DNA of 64,000 nucleotides from NCBI GenBank assembly GCA_944474755.1, contig OX104114.1, forward strand, positions 80,710,623 through 80,774,622, read 5' to 3'. This DNA is from Limnoperna fortunei (taxonomy: Eukaryota; Mollusca; Bivalvia; Mytilida; Modiolidae). This document shows, piece after piece, positions 36,592 to 47,915 of this stretch; positions within the stretch are counted from its first letter, which is position 1; every line of letters starts with the position of its first letter. The notes under the pieces are model-generated. The model saw only the letters and a list, made by a program, of their open reading frames with translations. It had not been told where the DNA came from and ran no database searches. The position numbers and the translations under genes are program-made.

Positions 36592-38887
36592 ATGATGTTA
36601 ATTTCGGCTATATTTGTATTTGGAGTAATTCACAACCAAATTCATAATTGTTTAGCCTCTATTGACGATCAGTTCAAAGTTCAACTGGCATTTTTGACTG
36701 GTAAGATTTTAATTAACAGAACACTTCTATTACACAATGTGTTGAACGTTGAATTCATATCATACATTCAATACAGTTAATTTTTGTCTTGTACTATAAG
36801 ATTATAATTATCTTTGACTTCTGACAAATTACGATGACAGTAACTCTTGTTTGTTGTTTTCTGGTAGCTTGGTACGTATGCAGGCTGTGGAGTAACGTGT
36901 TTTGTAATTTGATTATTTGTTATCACCATGGCGTTCTGCAACAGGAAATTTCCGTTTGAGAGGACCTCTTCCCACTATCTGTATATTTCCATTGTTTGAT
37001 ATTGAGATGTAAATAGTGCATGATTACTATAATAAAATCAACTAATAAAAGCAATCATGCACTATTCACGAGCGATCGTTTGCTTTCCAAAACTCTAAAG
37101 GTAACGATCGCTCGTTATTAAATTTAATTTCTCTTACAGAAAAATATGTGCAAATAGAGAATGAGCTAAGGGTGGTCCAGGATGAAAATTCTGTATTGAG
37201 GAAACAGATTGAGCTAATCACTAAAGATAATGCAGAAATAAAAGCGGAACTAAAGTATGTTAGGGTCGAGATGGAAAGCAATTCTGTAAAAAACGACAGA
37301 CATAAAAATGTCATAGATGCCAAAGACAATTTAACGCAAAACGAAATATTTATAAGCACAAAAGAATTGAAAGAGAAAGCTCTAGCTACCACAGAATATG
37401 GTCATAATTCAACAAAGTCGTATAGAGCTCCTTTTGGTATTATACACAAAGAGAATGATAAGAAAAGAAAAGAACATAAGCGATTGCTTTTGGATACAGG
37501 TAATCGCTTTGCTATAACTGTACCAATAAGTATATTTATATGATGTCCATTGCAATTTATTCTATAATATTTAAATTGCGTATGTCTGTCATCGATATCC
37601 GAAATTTTTATTGATTCAAACCGCTACAGATGACGTAGAATCATTCTTTGCATTTCTTAATGAAACCGGTAGCCATGAAGAGCACGCGCTTTCTTGACAA
37701 CGTCCACAGTAAACAAACAAAGCGGAACGATTTAAATCATCAAAAACACACTGTGCACGATTTAATCAGGACCTCGGCATTTTTTAAAATGAAATATAAT
37801 GTTAATATAAGAATTGAATACATTATATTTTGAAGTTTCATTGACGTATGAAAGCTTTGACCAAATCACATTTTCATACCGCGCTTCATTGAATGTGCTT
37901 CAGTCAACGCTTTCATAAGTCAATGAAACTTCAAAATAATGCATTCAATTCTTAAGAGAAGATTTATATGTTTACTTTTACTATCATATTGGTCACCAGA
38001 GTGACCATTTAATTCACGTCGCTGTCGCATTAAAGAATAATTGTTCGTGAAGTATAGACGACACATATTTTGCTTGCCTGGATTTCTGAAATGAAACTCA
38101 AGTCAAATCTAAAACTTGCGTTTCAGTCGGATGTATACCCAAACCCGTCAAAGATTATAACAAAACCAAGAAATCAAGGCACTGCCAGGAAATAAATACC
38201 TTTTTGTTACAAATCGAAATCTTTCAAATCTCCATATTAAAATATTTAGCCTTTGTTTTCATCTTAATCATGGTCACAACAACTGTGAAATTGATGTATC
38301 GATAAACAATTTTAAAACGGTTGTTGATAACGAATAGATAACATGCATGCTCGAATTTCAAAACAAGAAATCAAAGCCTGACCTGAAAAAAATTATGACT
38401 TTTGTATAACGATGTATAATCATTAAAATCTTGTTATTAGAATGTAAGATATTATTGTAGTTGCATTTCAGTAACACCATCACCACCAACAATGTCAAAA
38501 GTCGCTTTCAATGCGTTACTTACGCAAAGATTATCACTTGGCCAGCACCAGATTGTTGACTATGATAAAGTCATAACTAACGTTGGAAATGGATATGATT
38601 CTCGACATGGTCACTTTACAGCACCAGTCAAGGGAGTATATATCATGTCATGTAGCGTTATGAATTTAATAGGAAGCGATGCACATCTAGAAATGGTTAA
38701 AAACGGAGAAAGAATTGCCAGCATCTATGGTGGGCACGATGATTTTAGTATGGGAACTCAAGTAACGATTGTGGTGCTAGAGAAAGGAGACATGGTGTGG
38801 ATACTACATAAAGGTGGTACCCCAACCCAAACTTTGAATGGCGACGAATACAACACCTTTTCTGGTACAATTTTTTTTGAGATTTAA
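36592..38887 (+). CDS. Secreted coiled-coil C1q-domain protein A (three exons)
   Basis: Exons 36592-36700, 37140-37499 and 38472-38887, all joined in phase 1, give 294 residues. Exon 1 encodes a signal peptide (LISAIFVFGVI core). Exon 2 encodes a heptad-rich coiled coil (ENELRVVQDENSVLRKQIEL) and a basic stretch ending KRLLLDTG. Exon 3 encodes a linker (VTPSPPT) and a full C1q domain: VAFNALLT, FTAPVKGVY, GTQVTIVVLEKGDMVWI and FSGTIFFEI. Such proteins trimerise through the coil and are secreted pattern-recognition molecules in bivalves. There is no collagen region. Splice sites are canonical: ACTG|GTAAGA, CTCTTACAG, ACAG|GTAATC and CATTTCAG. AATAAA lies at 39085. Intron 2 carries a mobile element absent from the paralog. 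The frame is intact, so it is probably functional. Confidence 0.87.
37012..37114. repeat. Two nested hairpins beside exon 2 of C1q A
   Basis: AATAGTGCATGATT (37012-37025) pairs with AATCATGCACTATT (37053-37066). CGAGCGATCGTT (37069-37080) pairs with AACGATCGCTCG (37103-37114). The core between the first pair reads in the opposite orientation to the same place in C1q B. The last arm ends about 25 nt before the exon 2 acceptor. Confidence 0.8.
37575..37951 (-). mobile_element. Palindrome-headed element, copy 2, in intron 2 of C1q A
   Basis: Inverted copy of the 11470-11824 element: ATTGCGTATGTC at the left, the ~140-bp palindrome (TTTCATTGACGTATGAAAGC ... GCTTTCATAAGTCAATGAAA) at the right, ending GCATTCAATTC. 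TTAA flanks both sides (37571-37574 and 37952-37955). The same intron in C1q B lacks it, giving a natural empty site and placing insertion after the duplication. Confidence 0.8.
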
Positions 38888-39030
38888 TGAATCATATTTA
38901 TTGAATTTTCGTCTTGTTGTGAGTAATTGATAAAATCAAATCATTCATTTAAGCAAGAAACGATAACAATTAAAAATACTGAAGATCATGAGGCTGAATG
39001 ACATTGGGTGTTATAATCAATATTTACTCA

Positions 39031-39254
39031 GTCATAAAAGAAACACAACATGCTAATTTTTGCTGTTAATGCATTGTTATAGAAAATAAACAATTTTCGT
39101 CAACCTATGTTTTTGGTTGTTCTATTTATATAGGTTTATGTTTCTCCAGTACACATTAATTGGTTTCTAGGAATGCAGATCCTGAAAATGTTTGCAAATA
39201 AAAAATGCAGTATTCCCATCCAGAGAAAATCCTGTGCAAAGAAGAAAAAAGAGA
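39031..39254. other. Short non-coding spacer
   Basis: It holds the AATAAA at 39085 that could serve C1q A. Nothing else is seen. Confidence 0.5.
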
Positions 39255-39840
39255 GCTAGCATGTTGCTGAATTCTTGCTAACTCATTCCTACAACAACAC
39301 TGCAAGTTCACTACATACATACTAGAATTTTGCAAATGGTGCTAAATACACACTACAATAATACTTATAGCCCGCTTAATACATGCTAGAATCTTGTCGA
39401 CTCTTTGCTTAATATATACTACAACGAAACTAAAAACCCACTAATTTCAAGCTGGATTCCTGCTACAACAGGTATGTGTACTATATGCTGCTAAATATGC
39501 ACTAATTGTTTGCTAAAACATGCCGGTTAGCTAATTTGCATATTTATACTAGAAGTCTACTTATCAGACACGTTGATTTCCTGCTGTCGATCTAATTTAC
39601 ATAATTAAAAACCTTAAAATATGCCGCTAATGTTATACTGGTACATTTAGAAACATTTGATTGGCTGTTGATCAAAACTGGTAGCATGATTTAGCATGGC
39701 CTGGAGTAGTTGACTAGTATAATTTTGTGTTGCTAATTACATACTTACAAATATGCTAATTATGTACTAATTTCCAGCTTACTAGTCTCAATTATATATA
39801 CTAAAAATTGACTAGATATCAGCTAAAAAGATGCTACATT
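39255..39840. repeat. Degenerate array with an 11-bp phase of RCTN words
   Basis: GCTA, ACTA and near variants recur at 11-bp steps, for example 39255, 39266, 39277, 39288, 39299, 39310, 39321; then 39341, 39352, 39363, 39374, 39385; then 39407, 39418, 39429, 39440, 39451, 39462; and at the far end 39800, 39811, 39822, 39833. The seven bases between are not conserved. The middle (about 39565-39725) is poorly phased and has some TAGC/TAGT words, the reverse complement. It fits no element family I know and ends almost exactly where duplication unit B starts. Confidence 0.75.
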
Positions 39841-40714
39841 TTGGTTTGGGAAGACTCTCATTTCGACCCTAATTGTTCAGTCAGAAAAGCAATGCAAACC
39901 TATATTTTATTAACACCAAATGAACAACCTATTGTTTTTCATAGGTACTAGTAATCTGTCTTAATATAACATTACATAAACTTTTTTTTCTTTTAACGAA
40001 ATAATAATGGAATAGGGGTACCGCCATATGGAAAATAACATTGAAAGGCCAATGGTCCTTTGTTATCTGTTAATTTAGTTTGAAAAACATTGAAAGCGAC
40101 TTTTTCAAATACAATTTATTTCGAATTTCAATTAATTTTTCACTCACTACATTTCTCAAAGATATGCACGATTATGGTTATTTTTACCAAATATCACGAC
40201 ATGGCTTGAAATAGTACTAGATTCTTTTACATTTAAAGTTTATTTGACATAAAAAACACGCCTTTCTATAATGACGATTCTCATTTATTTTGTAAGATAC
40301 TTATGTATTGCTTTACTTTTATATAACGTCCGATTTGACTTTTCTACATTAATATGTGTTTGACAAAAATGAGAAGAGTGAAGATGATTATCACATATTA
40401 TACAATTACTGTAATTTATACGTTTTTAATATGCATCATTTATCTAAAATTAAGTATGTATTTCGTCAAAATCTGAAAAATTTGCGATTGAAACAACCTG
40501 TGTGATAAAAAAACCTTGTATCATCTATATATGTGATACGAAATGTACTTTTGTCAGAACTACTTCTTGACGTCACAATAAATGGTATAACCAATGATTC
40601 GTGACGTTAAAGACTAATTTTTGTAAACAAATGCTTCGTTGAATGTTAAATTTTAAATTTTAAACATTCAGTTTTGTTATGCTTTTTGTATACTTCTTAA
40701 TTTTAGATAAACTT

Positions 40715-40875
40715 ATTACATACATTTAAGTGTAGGTACAACTACCTGTATCACGTCTAGACAGTTGCATACATTCCGCATCACAACTCGACGCTGCGCG
40801 TCTCGTAGTGATACGAATGTAAACAACTGTCTCGACGTGATACAGGTAGTTGTACCTACACATAATGTATGTAAT
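40715..40875. mobile_element. 161-bp palindromic hairpin element
   Basis: The left arm ATTACATACATT, AAGTGTAGGTACAACTACC, TGTATCACGTC mirrors the right arm ACGTGATACAGG, TAGTTGTACCTACAC, AATGTATGTAAT. Arms are about 70 bp and the small loop contains CGACGCTGCGCGTCTCG. The high arm identity suggests a young hairpin MITE or a strong cruciform. Confidence 0.8.
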
Positions 40876-41289
40876 GTATATTTATAATACTATAATAAAT
40901 GGTAAGATATAATAAAAAGTACTCAGACTTACTGTCATATAACAGTGTTGAAGTAAGTTAAGCAGATATGTGTTAACAAATGTAACTGGTAAAATGTATT
41001 CTGATACTATCAGATATAAAAGATTTTCAGAGCATTATTTTAAATTTCACCGCAGTTTAAACTAGGGCAAGTTGCTACACGTATCCAAATGTGCCCCGCG
41101 GCTGCATTATCGAATTACCTAAGAGGTGCGAGAAAAAAATTGAAAAACAATTTGTGTGATACATTTAGTTTTGGGACAAAATAATGAGCATGTAATATTA
41201 AAACTGTTTTGACAGGTATTTGGGAAGAGCTAACCAACTTTATGAAAAAAAATGTGAAACTTTAGTAGGGTGCTTATAAAAATATGCTT

Positions 41290-42260
41290 TCAATATTGTT
41301 CAATATTGCTAAAATGGTCAGCCCCATAACTCTTAAAATATGTGGCAAATCAAACAGGTGATATTGCACAGCTACGCATCACAAAAATTAATAATATTAA
41401 ATATCACAGCAATCCATTAAACTGTTTCTGAGATGCACACTCAAGATCTACCATTGTATTATATTGCTGAAAATTTCAGTTTCATAACTCTTACAAAATT
41501 TGATGAATCAAAATGTTGGTAGACTATGCAAATCTATACATCATAACAATTAATGCTACCAAACATCAAAGCAATATGTCAAGCGGTTTTAGGGTAAATA
41601 CGTCTACGATATGTACTATTAAATTATATTACTGAAATGGTCATAGTCCAATTACTCCTACAAATTTTGATGACTCAAAATGATGGTAGAGTATGCACAT
41701 CTACCTATCATAACAAATAATCCTACTAAATATCAAAGCAATTTGTCAATCGGTTTCAGAGGAGATGTGTCCACAAGATCTCCCATACATATTATATTGA
41801 TGAAACGGTCAAAGTCCCATAACTCCTACAAAATTTGACAAATCAAAATGACGGCATAGTATGCATATCTACCCATCATTACAATTAATCCTACCAAATA
41901 TCAAAGCATTAAGTCAAGAGGTTTTAGTGGAGATTCGTCGACAAGGTCTACCATTGTATTATATTTCTGAAATGGTCTAAGTCCCATAACTCCTACTAAA
42001 TTTGTCAAATCAATATGACGGTATAGTATGCACATCTACCCCTTATAACAATTAATCCGTCAAGTGGTTTCAGTGGAGATGCGTCCACAAGATCTATCAT
42101 TGTATTGTATTGCTAATAGATTGCTGAAAGTAAAAGTCTCATAACTCCCACAAAATGGACAAATCAAAATGACGGTATAGTATTCACATCTACCCATCAT
42201 ACCAATTACTCCTACCAAATATCAAAGCAATCTGTTGAGCGGTTTCAGAAGAGATGTGTC
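41290..42260. repeat. Diverged tandem array, unit about 155-169 bp, six units
   Basis: The anchor CATAACTC and its variants recur at about 41325, 41483, 41649, 41818, 41985 and 42140. Each unit also has AAATCAAAATGACGGTATAG, CATCTACCCATCATAAC, AAATATCAAAGCAAT and TCCACAAGATCTACCAT. Divergence is moderate. The array ends in GTGATGGACGGACGCACGG, a word common at the ends of dispersed bivalve repeats. Confidence 0.85.
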
Positions 42261-44559
42261 CACAAAAGTGTGATGGACGGACGCACGGATGCACGACGCA
42301 TGGACACAGACCATTACTAGGTCCTTCCATCTCGTTGCGGCTGTGGACAAAAATACAGACAGAAAACATTTCTTATACAGCCTTTATCAGTGTATATAAA
42401 TAGACTTTAAGGGGCAAGAAGAATTTTATACCATCCGATAGTGATGCATACTATCATGTCGTTTAGAGTAGTTCACTGCATCATAATATTTCGTACATAC
42501 ACCTTATTTTGTGTTGTTTTTACCTATCACCAAATAGGATCTTCGATATTAAGTACTTCCACAAGCACAGGCCCGTTGAAATGTGTTTAAAGATACCAAA
42601 GTTTATAAATCGAATACAGTAGACGCACGCTTCATCTAATTATGACTAATTAGGATATCTTAACTTAAACATTTGAAACATCAAATATTTAAGATACATG
42701 TTTTATTACAAAAGGAATAGAACAGAAATGCCTCTAAATTTTAAAGATTTTGCAATTTAGTTCCACACCGTCAAACCATAAAACAAGTCAGACGCGTATG
42801 ATTTATGTAGATATTTCCGTACAACATAAATAAATTATGTATAAAAACAAATATTTACGTAAGACATAATTATCGATCATAAAATGCTTCTAATTTTTGA
42901 AAATCATCAAGTATATCAGAAAGAAACCAATGTTACTTTTTATCGTTTCGAGATGTTTCACTTCATAATTTTAAACTAATTTTCTATCTCTCTTATTGCA
43001 GTTATAGCTGGTATTTTGTCATTTTTATAAACTAGTTCTTTTTATGATAGTTCTAAATTTAATTGCTAGAAACCTGAACATGTCAAACCATAAATGATAT
43101 AATCACAATTATTTTTACACTAATTGTATAACAAAAACTTATTAAGTGTTCATGTTTTTTCATGGACTATAGAAACCTTCAAATTTCTACATCAACAGTA
43201 AATAACTATAAACAGGGAAAGATATGGGTTACACCCATATTCAGAGATGTTCGATTTATATGTTATAGATGTGTGCGATTTGATTTTAAATAGTTTTTTT
43301 CAATTTGTTTTATTTAAAATTTCATCATATGCTGTAAAGGGTTACAAATATAGACGATTGTGAAGGCAAGAAATAATAATCTTGATTATAATATCTCAAC
43401 TTTGAGAAGAATACTTTAATAAAAAATAGTAAAGTGTTGGAAAGACAAATGTTTACCGTACAATAGCAATACATTGACCTTTTCGAAATCACATAGTCAC
43501 GTGGTTCTGTGGGAAAAAGGGGAGCGGGGTAAGATCGGCAGTTATCGCGTCCTTCCGTCGGGCATCCTCGGAAGATCAAAGAGAAATACCGCCAAGTTAC
43601 AATTTCTATCCATTTAATTTTACAGTAATTAAAATTGTTTCAAAAGATTTGCAATTAAATGTATTCAAACGTCAAACTAAAGTTCATGTACATAAACATT
43701 GCTAAGAACTTAGTTATATTTTCAGACTTTAAAATAAACCAACAAAAAAATTAAGAATAGTCTTATTTTTGCCAGACACATGTAATTATATGTCTCTGTT
43801 TTTGCAAAACAATTTATGAGATTCCTTCTACAATTGTTTTCAACTGTATCAACTATTGATCACCTTTATTCAAATGTGACTGAATTGATTTTCAATTGTA
43901 TTATCATATGCATTTTTCATAATTTCATTTAGCTTTTTAAATTTTTGTTTTTTTATAGGACTTCATATACTATCCTAGAGGTATGTTTAATCCAAGTCTA
44001 TAAGTATCTAAATATAACTTGCTTCTTTAAAATAGTTTTACATCAAATTTTTAAATCTTGCATTAAGAAAAATCCATATCTTTTGTGGTTTTTTATTATA
44101 AACATGAACTACATTGTACAGTATGGCATTTTTACCCGAAAAGCGATAAATGGTCAATCGTAGCCGAAAACAATTATATATCATTAAGAAATAATAAGAA
44201 GAGATCGAACATATGAACACTCATTAATTGTGTTGATAATGATGCATGATGAGAACACCATGCATTACGTAATCAACAAAAATCTATAAATGCTTTTATC
44301 CAATATTTTATGAATCCTTACAAAAAACAACAAATATATACATGTATAGATTTTTTGAAGATCAGACTCCTTTAAAATTACGAAGCTTACTTATGTGAAA
44401 TAATCCAAGCAATAATAATGAAAACAAAATGAGTGATTACACGAGCATCGCATGCATTATGATTTTCACATGATGCATGATGGGAACGCCATGCATTACG
44501 TAATATAACAAAAGTTTAAAATGCTTTTATCAAAACATCTGATACTCACTGCAGGCAGG
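42261..44559. other. Non-coding stretch within unit B
   Basis: AT-rich. Two similar ~28-bp words, GATGCATGATG(A/G)GAAC(A/G)CCATGCATTACGTAAT, occur near 44240 and 44470, indicating a small local duplication. No supportable gene. Confidence 0.45.
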
Positions 44560-44735
44560 GTGTAATCGACTCCAATCTTAATTGACAAGGATTGCCAGTT
44601 TTCCTACCGCAGGTCCGGGGTTCTCTCCGGGTACTCCGGCTTCCTCCCCCAATAAAACTGGACGCCATGAAATAGCTGAAAAATTGCTGAAAGTGGCGTT
44701 AAAACACCATTCAAATATACAAACAAAATCAAAAC
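44560..44735 (+). mobile_element. SINE copy
   Basis: Body GACAAGGATTGCCAGTTTTC, GGGTACTCCGGCTTCCTCCC, ACTGGACGCCATGAAATAGC and tail GTGGCGTTAAAACACC...CAAA. The head is partly lost. Confidence 0.7.
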
Positions 44736-45794
44736 ATCTTATGAATTTCTATAATAAACTAAAAAATATATGTTCCCTATATCATGAAATAATTTAACAA
44801 AAAACAGCAGTGACCAAATACGTTACTAGTTAACAAAATCTAAAAATGTTTGTTCCATGGTAATTACAATGTCCCAATAGGATCATATAAACATAGTTTT
44901 TGACAACTTACACATAGTTTTGCACATAGTCATGTGACTTTCCTAACCTCAAACTCAAAAGTAGAATTTCCCGTGTCCAAGAATGGACTGAGTCGATACA
45001 GTGGCTAAAGTTGGTAATGACGGTAACGCTTATTTTTTTAAATATTTTTAAGTTGGAAAGTTAAATGGCCATGGGCACGCTGGGTACGAGATGCAGATAC
45101 CCTTATCCAACATTTAGTAATCCGCTATTATTATAAGACATTGTCAGGCACTTTTTAAATTAAATACATACACAAAAACCGTAAAGATCGCGTTCTAATC
45201 GGAATTGTAATTATTTTCAGTGTTTTATTTAGGTAATCAGTAGATAAATAATATCAAACTTGCACAAACTTTCGAAAATCAATATTCGTTTAGTTCTGCA
45301 TAAAAAAAACCAGTTTATATTGGTTAATTGATGTGCATTATTGCAACCTTCATTTGATCGCATTTTTATTTTTTGGAATTTCAATGTCTTCAGACTTTTT
45401 GATTGGTTACTTCTGTGCTAGACTCCTTTATTTCAAGCTTGTGGTTTTATTTTAAATCATAGATATGTACATGTAAATACACATGTGATCAAGAACATTT
45501 GTCTGCTTACTTTGTAACATTATAAAATGATTAATGGTGCGACGGCTAAATAATTTGACTTTTAAATACCGCACTAATACGGTCTCACAGATACATGGTT
45601 CTTTTTTTCCTGGGTTTTATTTTAAATCGGCCCATATCTATTAGTTACGTACGACTTTACATGTCCTAGTTATGACCTTAAACTATAATAGATAACACAT
45701 CTAAGTACATGTCAGTTCTTCCGATCATCTTTTGAGAAATAAGCGAAGAATAACTTAGTGGATATTGAACTGAGCACTGTTGATTTAAACAAAG

Positions 45795-47701
45795 ATGTTA
45801 CTTTCGGCTATATTTGTGATTGGAATAATTCACAACCAAATTCATAATTGTTTAGCCTCTACTGACGACCAGTTCAGTGTTCAACTGGCATTTTTGACTG
45901 GTAAGGTTTTTATTAACAGAACACATCTTCCTACAGAATAATGTACTCAACGTTGATTACATATCACACATTCAATACATTTAATTTTTGTGTCGTACTA
46001 TACGAATATAATTATCTTTGACTTTTGACAAATTAGGATGACAGTAACTCTCGTTTGTTGTTTGATGGTAGCAGTGTACATATGTAGGTTGTTGAGTCAT
46101 GTATTTTGTAATTTGATTATTTGTAATCACCATCGTGTTCTGTAGCAGAAAATGTCCTTCTGAGAGGACCTTGTTTTCCCACTATCTGAATAGCTTCATT
46201 GTTCGATTTTGAGATGTGAATAGTGCATGGATTGTTTAGTTGATTTTATTATAGTAATATCTTGTCTTTTGCTTTCCAAAAATGTAAAAGTAACGACTCG
46301 TTATTAAATTTAATTTCTCTTACAGAAAAGTATATGCAAATGGAGAATGAGCTAAAGCTGGTCAAGGAAGAAAATTCTGTATTGAGAAAACAGATTGAGG
46401 TTATCACTAAAGATAATGTAGAAATAAAAGCGGAACTAAAGTATGTGAGGGTCGAGATGGAAAGCAGCCATTCTGTAAAAAACGTCAAACATAAAATAGA
46501 TACGAGTGACAATTTAAAGCAAAACGTTATATTCAAAAGCACAAAAGAATCTGAAGCTGTGCCTACCACAGAATCCGGTCATAATTCAACAAAGTCGTAT
46601 AGAGCTCCTTTTGGTGTTATACACAAAGAGAATGGTGAAAAAATAATAGAGCATAAGCGATTGCTTTTGGATACAGGTAATCGCATTGTTATAATTCATA
46701 TACCAATAAGTGCATTTAAACGATTGCAATTAATTCAATACAAAAGTTTGATATGTTTACTTTTACTATCATTGCTGAAAAATTGCTGAAAGTGGCGTTA
46801 AACGCCATCAAACAAACAAACACAATCAATGCTCGTCGCTGTCGCCTTTAAAAATAATTGATTCATGTCGTATAGTACATATGTTTTGCTTGCCTGGATT
46901 TCTAAAATGAAACTCGAGTCAGATCTCAAACTTGGTCTGATTTATACCAAAACCCGTCAAAGATTATAACAAAGTTCAAGAAATCAAGACCTGGTCGGGA
47001 AATTGATAAAAAAATGTTTTGCAATAACCCGGAATCCTTAAAACCTCCATATTAAAATATATAGCCTTTGATTTCATCTTAATTATGGTCACAACAACAG
47101 TGAAATTATTGTATCGACGAACAATTAAAAAAGATTGGTGATAAAGTATAGATAACATGCATGTCCCGATTTTGAAAACAAGAAATCAGAGCGTGGCCTA
47201 AAAAAATTAAGAAATTTTTTACAACAATGTATCATCTTATAATTTTGTTATTTGGATTTGAGACATTATTGTATTTGATTTTCAGTAACACCATCACCGT
47301 CAACAATGTCAAAAGTCGCTTTCAATGCGATGCTTACGCATCAATTATTACTTGGCCAACAGCAGATTGTTGAGTATGATAAGGTCATAACTAATGTTGG
47401 AAATGGATATGATTCTCGCCACGGTCACTTTACAGCACCAGTCAAAGGGGTGTATCTCATTGCGTGTAGCATTATGAATGTATTAGGAGGCGATGTCTAT
47501 CTTGAAATGGTCAAAAACGGAGACAGAATTGCCCACATCTATGGTGAGCGCGATGATTATAGTATGGGAACTCAAGTTACGATTGTGGTGCTAGAGAAAG
47601 GAGACATGGTGTGGATACGACATGAAGGTGGTAACCCAACCGAAACTTTGAGTAACAACGAATACAACACCTTTTCTGGTACAATTCTGTTTGAGATTTA
47701 A
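45795..47701 (+). CDS. Secreted coiled-coil C1q-domain protein B (three exons)
   Basis: Exons 45795-45900, 46326-46676 and 47286-47701, all phase 1, give 290 residues. Same design as protein A: signal peptide (LLSAIFVIGII core), coiled coil (ENELKLVKEENSVLRKQIEV), linker VTPSPST and C1q domain (FTAPVKGVY, GTQVTIVVLEKGDMVWI, FSGTILFEI). The C1q exons are about four-fifths identical by eye. Changes cluster in the segment NVLGGDVYL, in IAHIYGERDDY and near the end (HEGGNPTETLSNN), which are likely surface loops; the core strands are unchanged. That pattern fits divergence of ligand preference, which is inference. The stop codon overlaps AATAAA (47700-47705), with another AATAAA near 47790. Intact frame. 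Confidence 0.87.
46772..46832 (+). mobile_element. SINE tail in intron 2 of C1q B
   Basis: TTGCTGAAAAATTGCTGAAAG, TGGCGTTAAACGCC and CAAACAAACAAAC. It is absent from C1q A, so it inserted after the duplication. Confidence 0.7.
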
Positions 47702-47915
47702 TAAATCATATTAATTGAATTTTCGTCTTATTATGTTTAAAAATGAGTAATTAATAATATAACGTCCTTAGTTTAAGCAAGAAATGTTTACAAATAAAAA
47801 TTCAAAAGAGCTCGAGGCTTACACATCAAACATCGAGTAACATCAATCATATGGAGCTTCATAATCCGGGGTATAATTCGGCTAAATGACACTGGCTGTT
47901 ATAATCAATATATTT

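Larger units (their letters stand above)
35585..39030 (+). repeat. C1q duplication unit A
   Basis: It is homologous, in the same orientation, to unit B at 39845-47915. The left boundary lies near CTCCCCTTTTGACCCTCAT; matches include ATGGAATAGGG, ACCGCCATATGGAAAATAAC-type words and GAAAGGCCAATGG. Homology continues through promoter, all three exons and both introns to about 80-140 bp after the stop codon. Confidence 0.85.
39845..47915 (+). repeat. C1q duplication unit B
   Basis: Homologous to unit A (35585-39030) but longer. Matching left sequence runs to about 40180, then a block without counterpart to about 44860, then homology resumes (GGATCATATAAACATAGTTT) through the gene. The extra ~4.7 kb holds a 161-bp palindrome, a ~160-bp tandem array and a SINE. 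A smaller block at about 45280-45630 is also specific to B. Confidence 0.8.

Noticed and set aside
37066..37392. 108-codon minus-strand frame opposite C1q A exon 2, and its equivalent at 46249-46569
   Set aside because: They mirror the coiled-coil exon on the plus strand, which has splice sites and a paralog. The conservation of the mirror frame follows from that.
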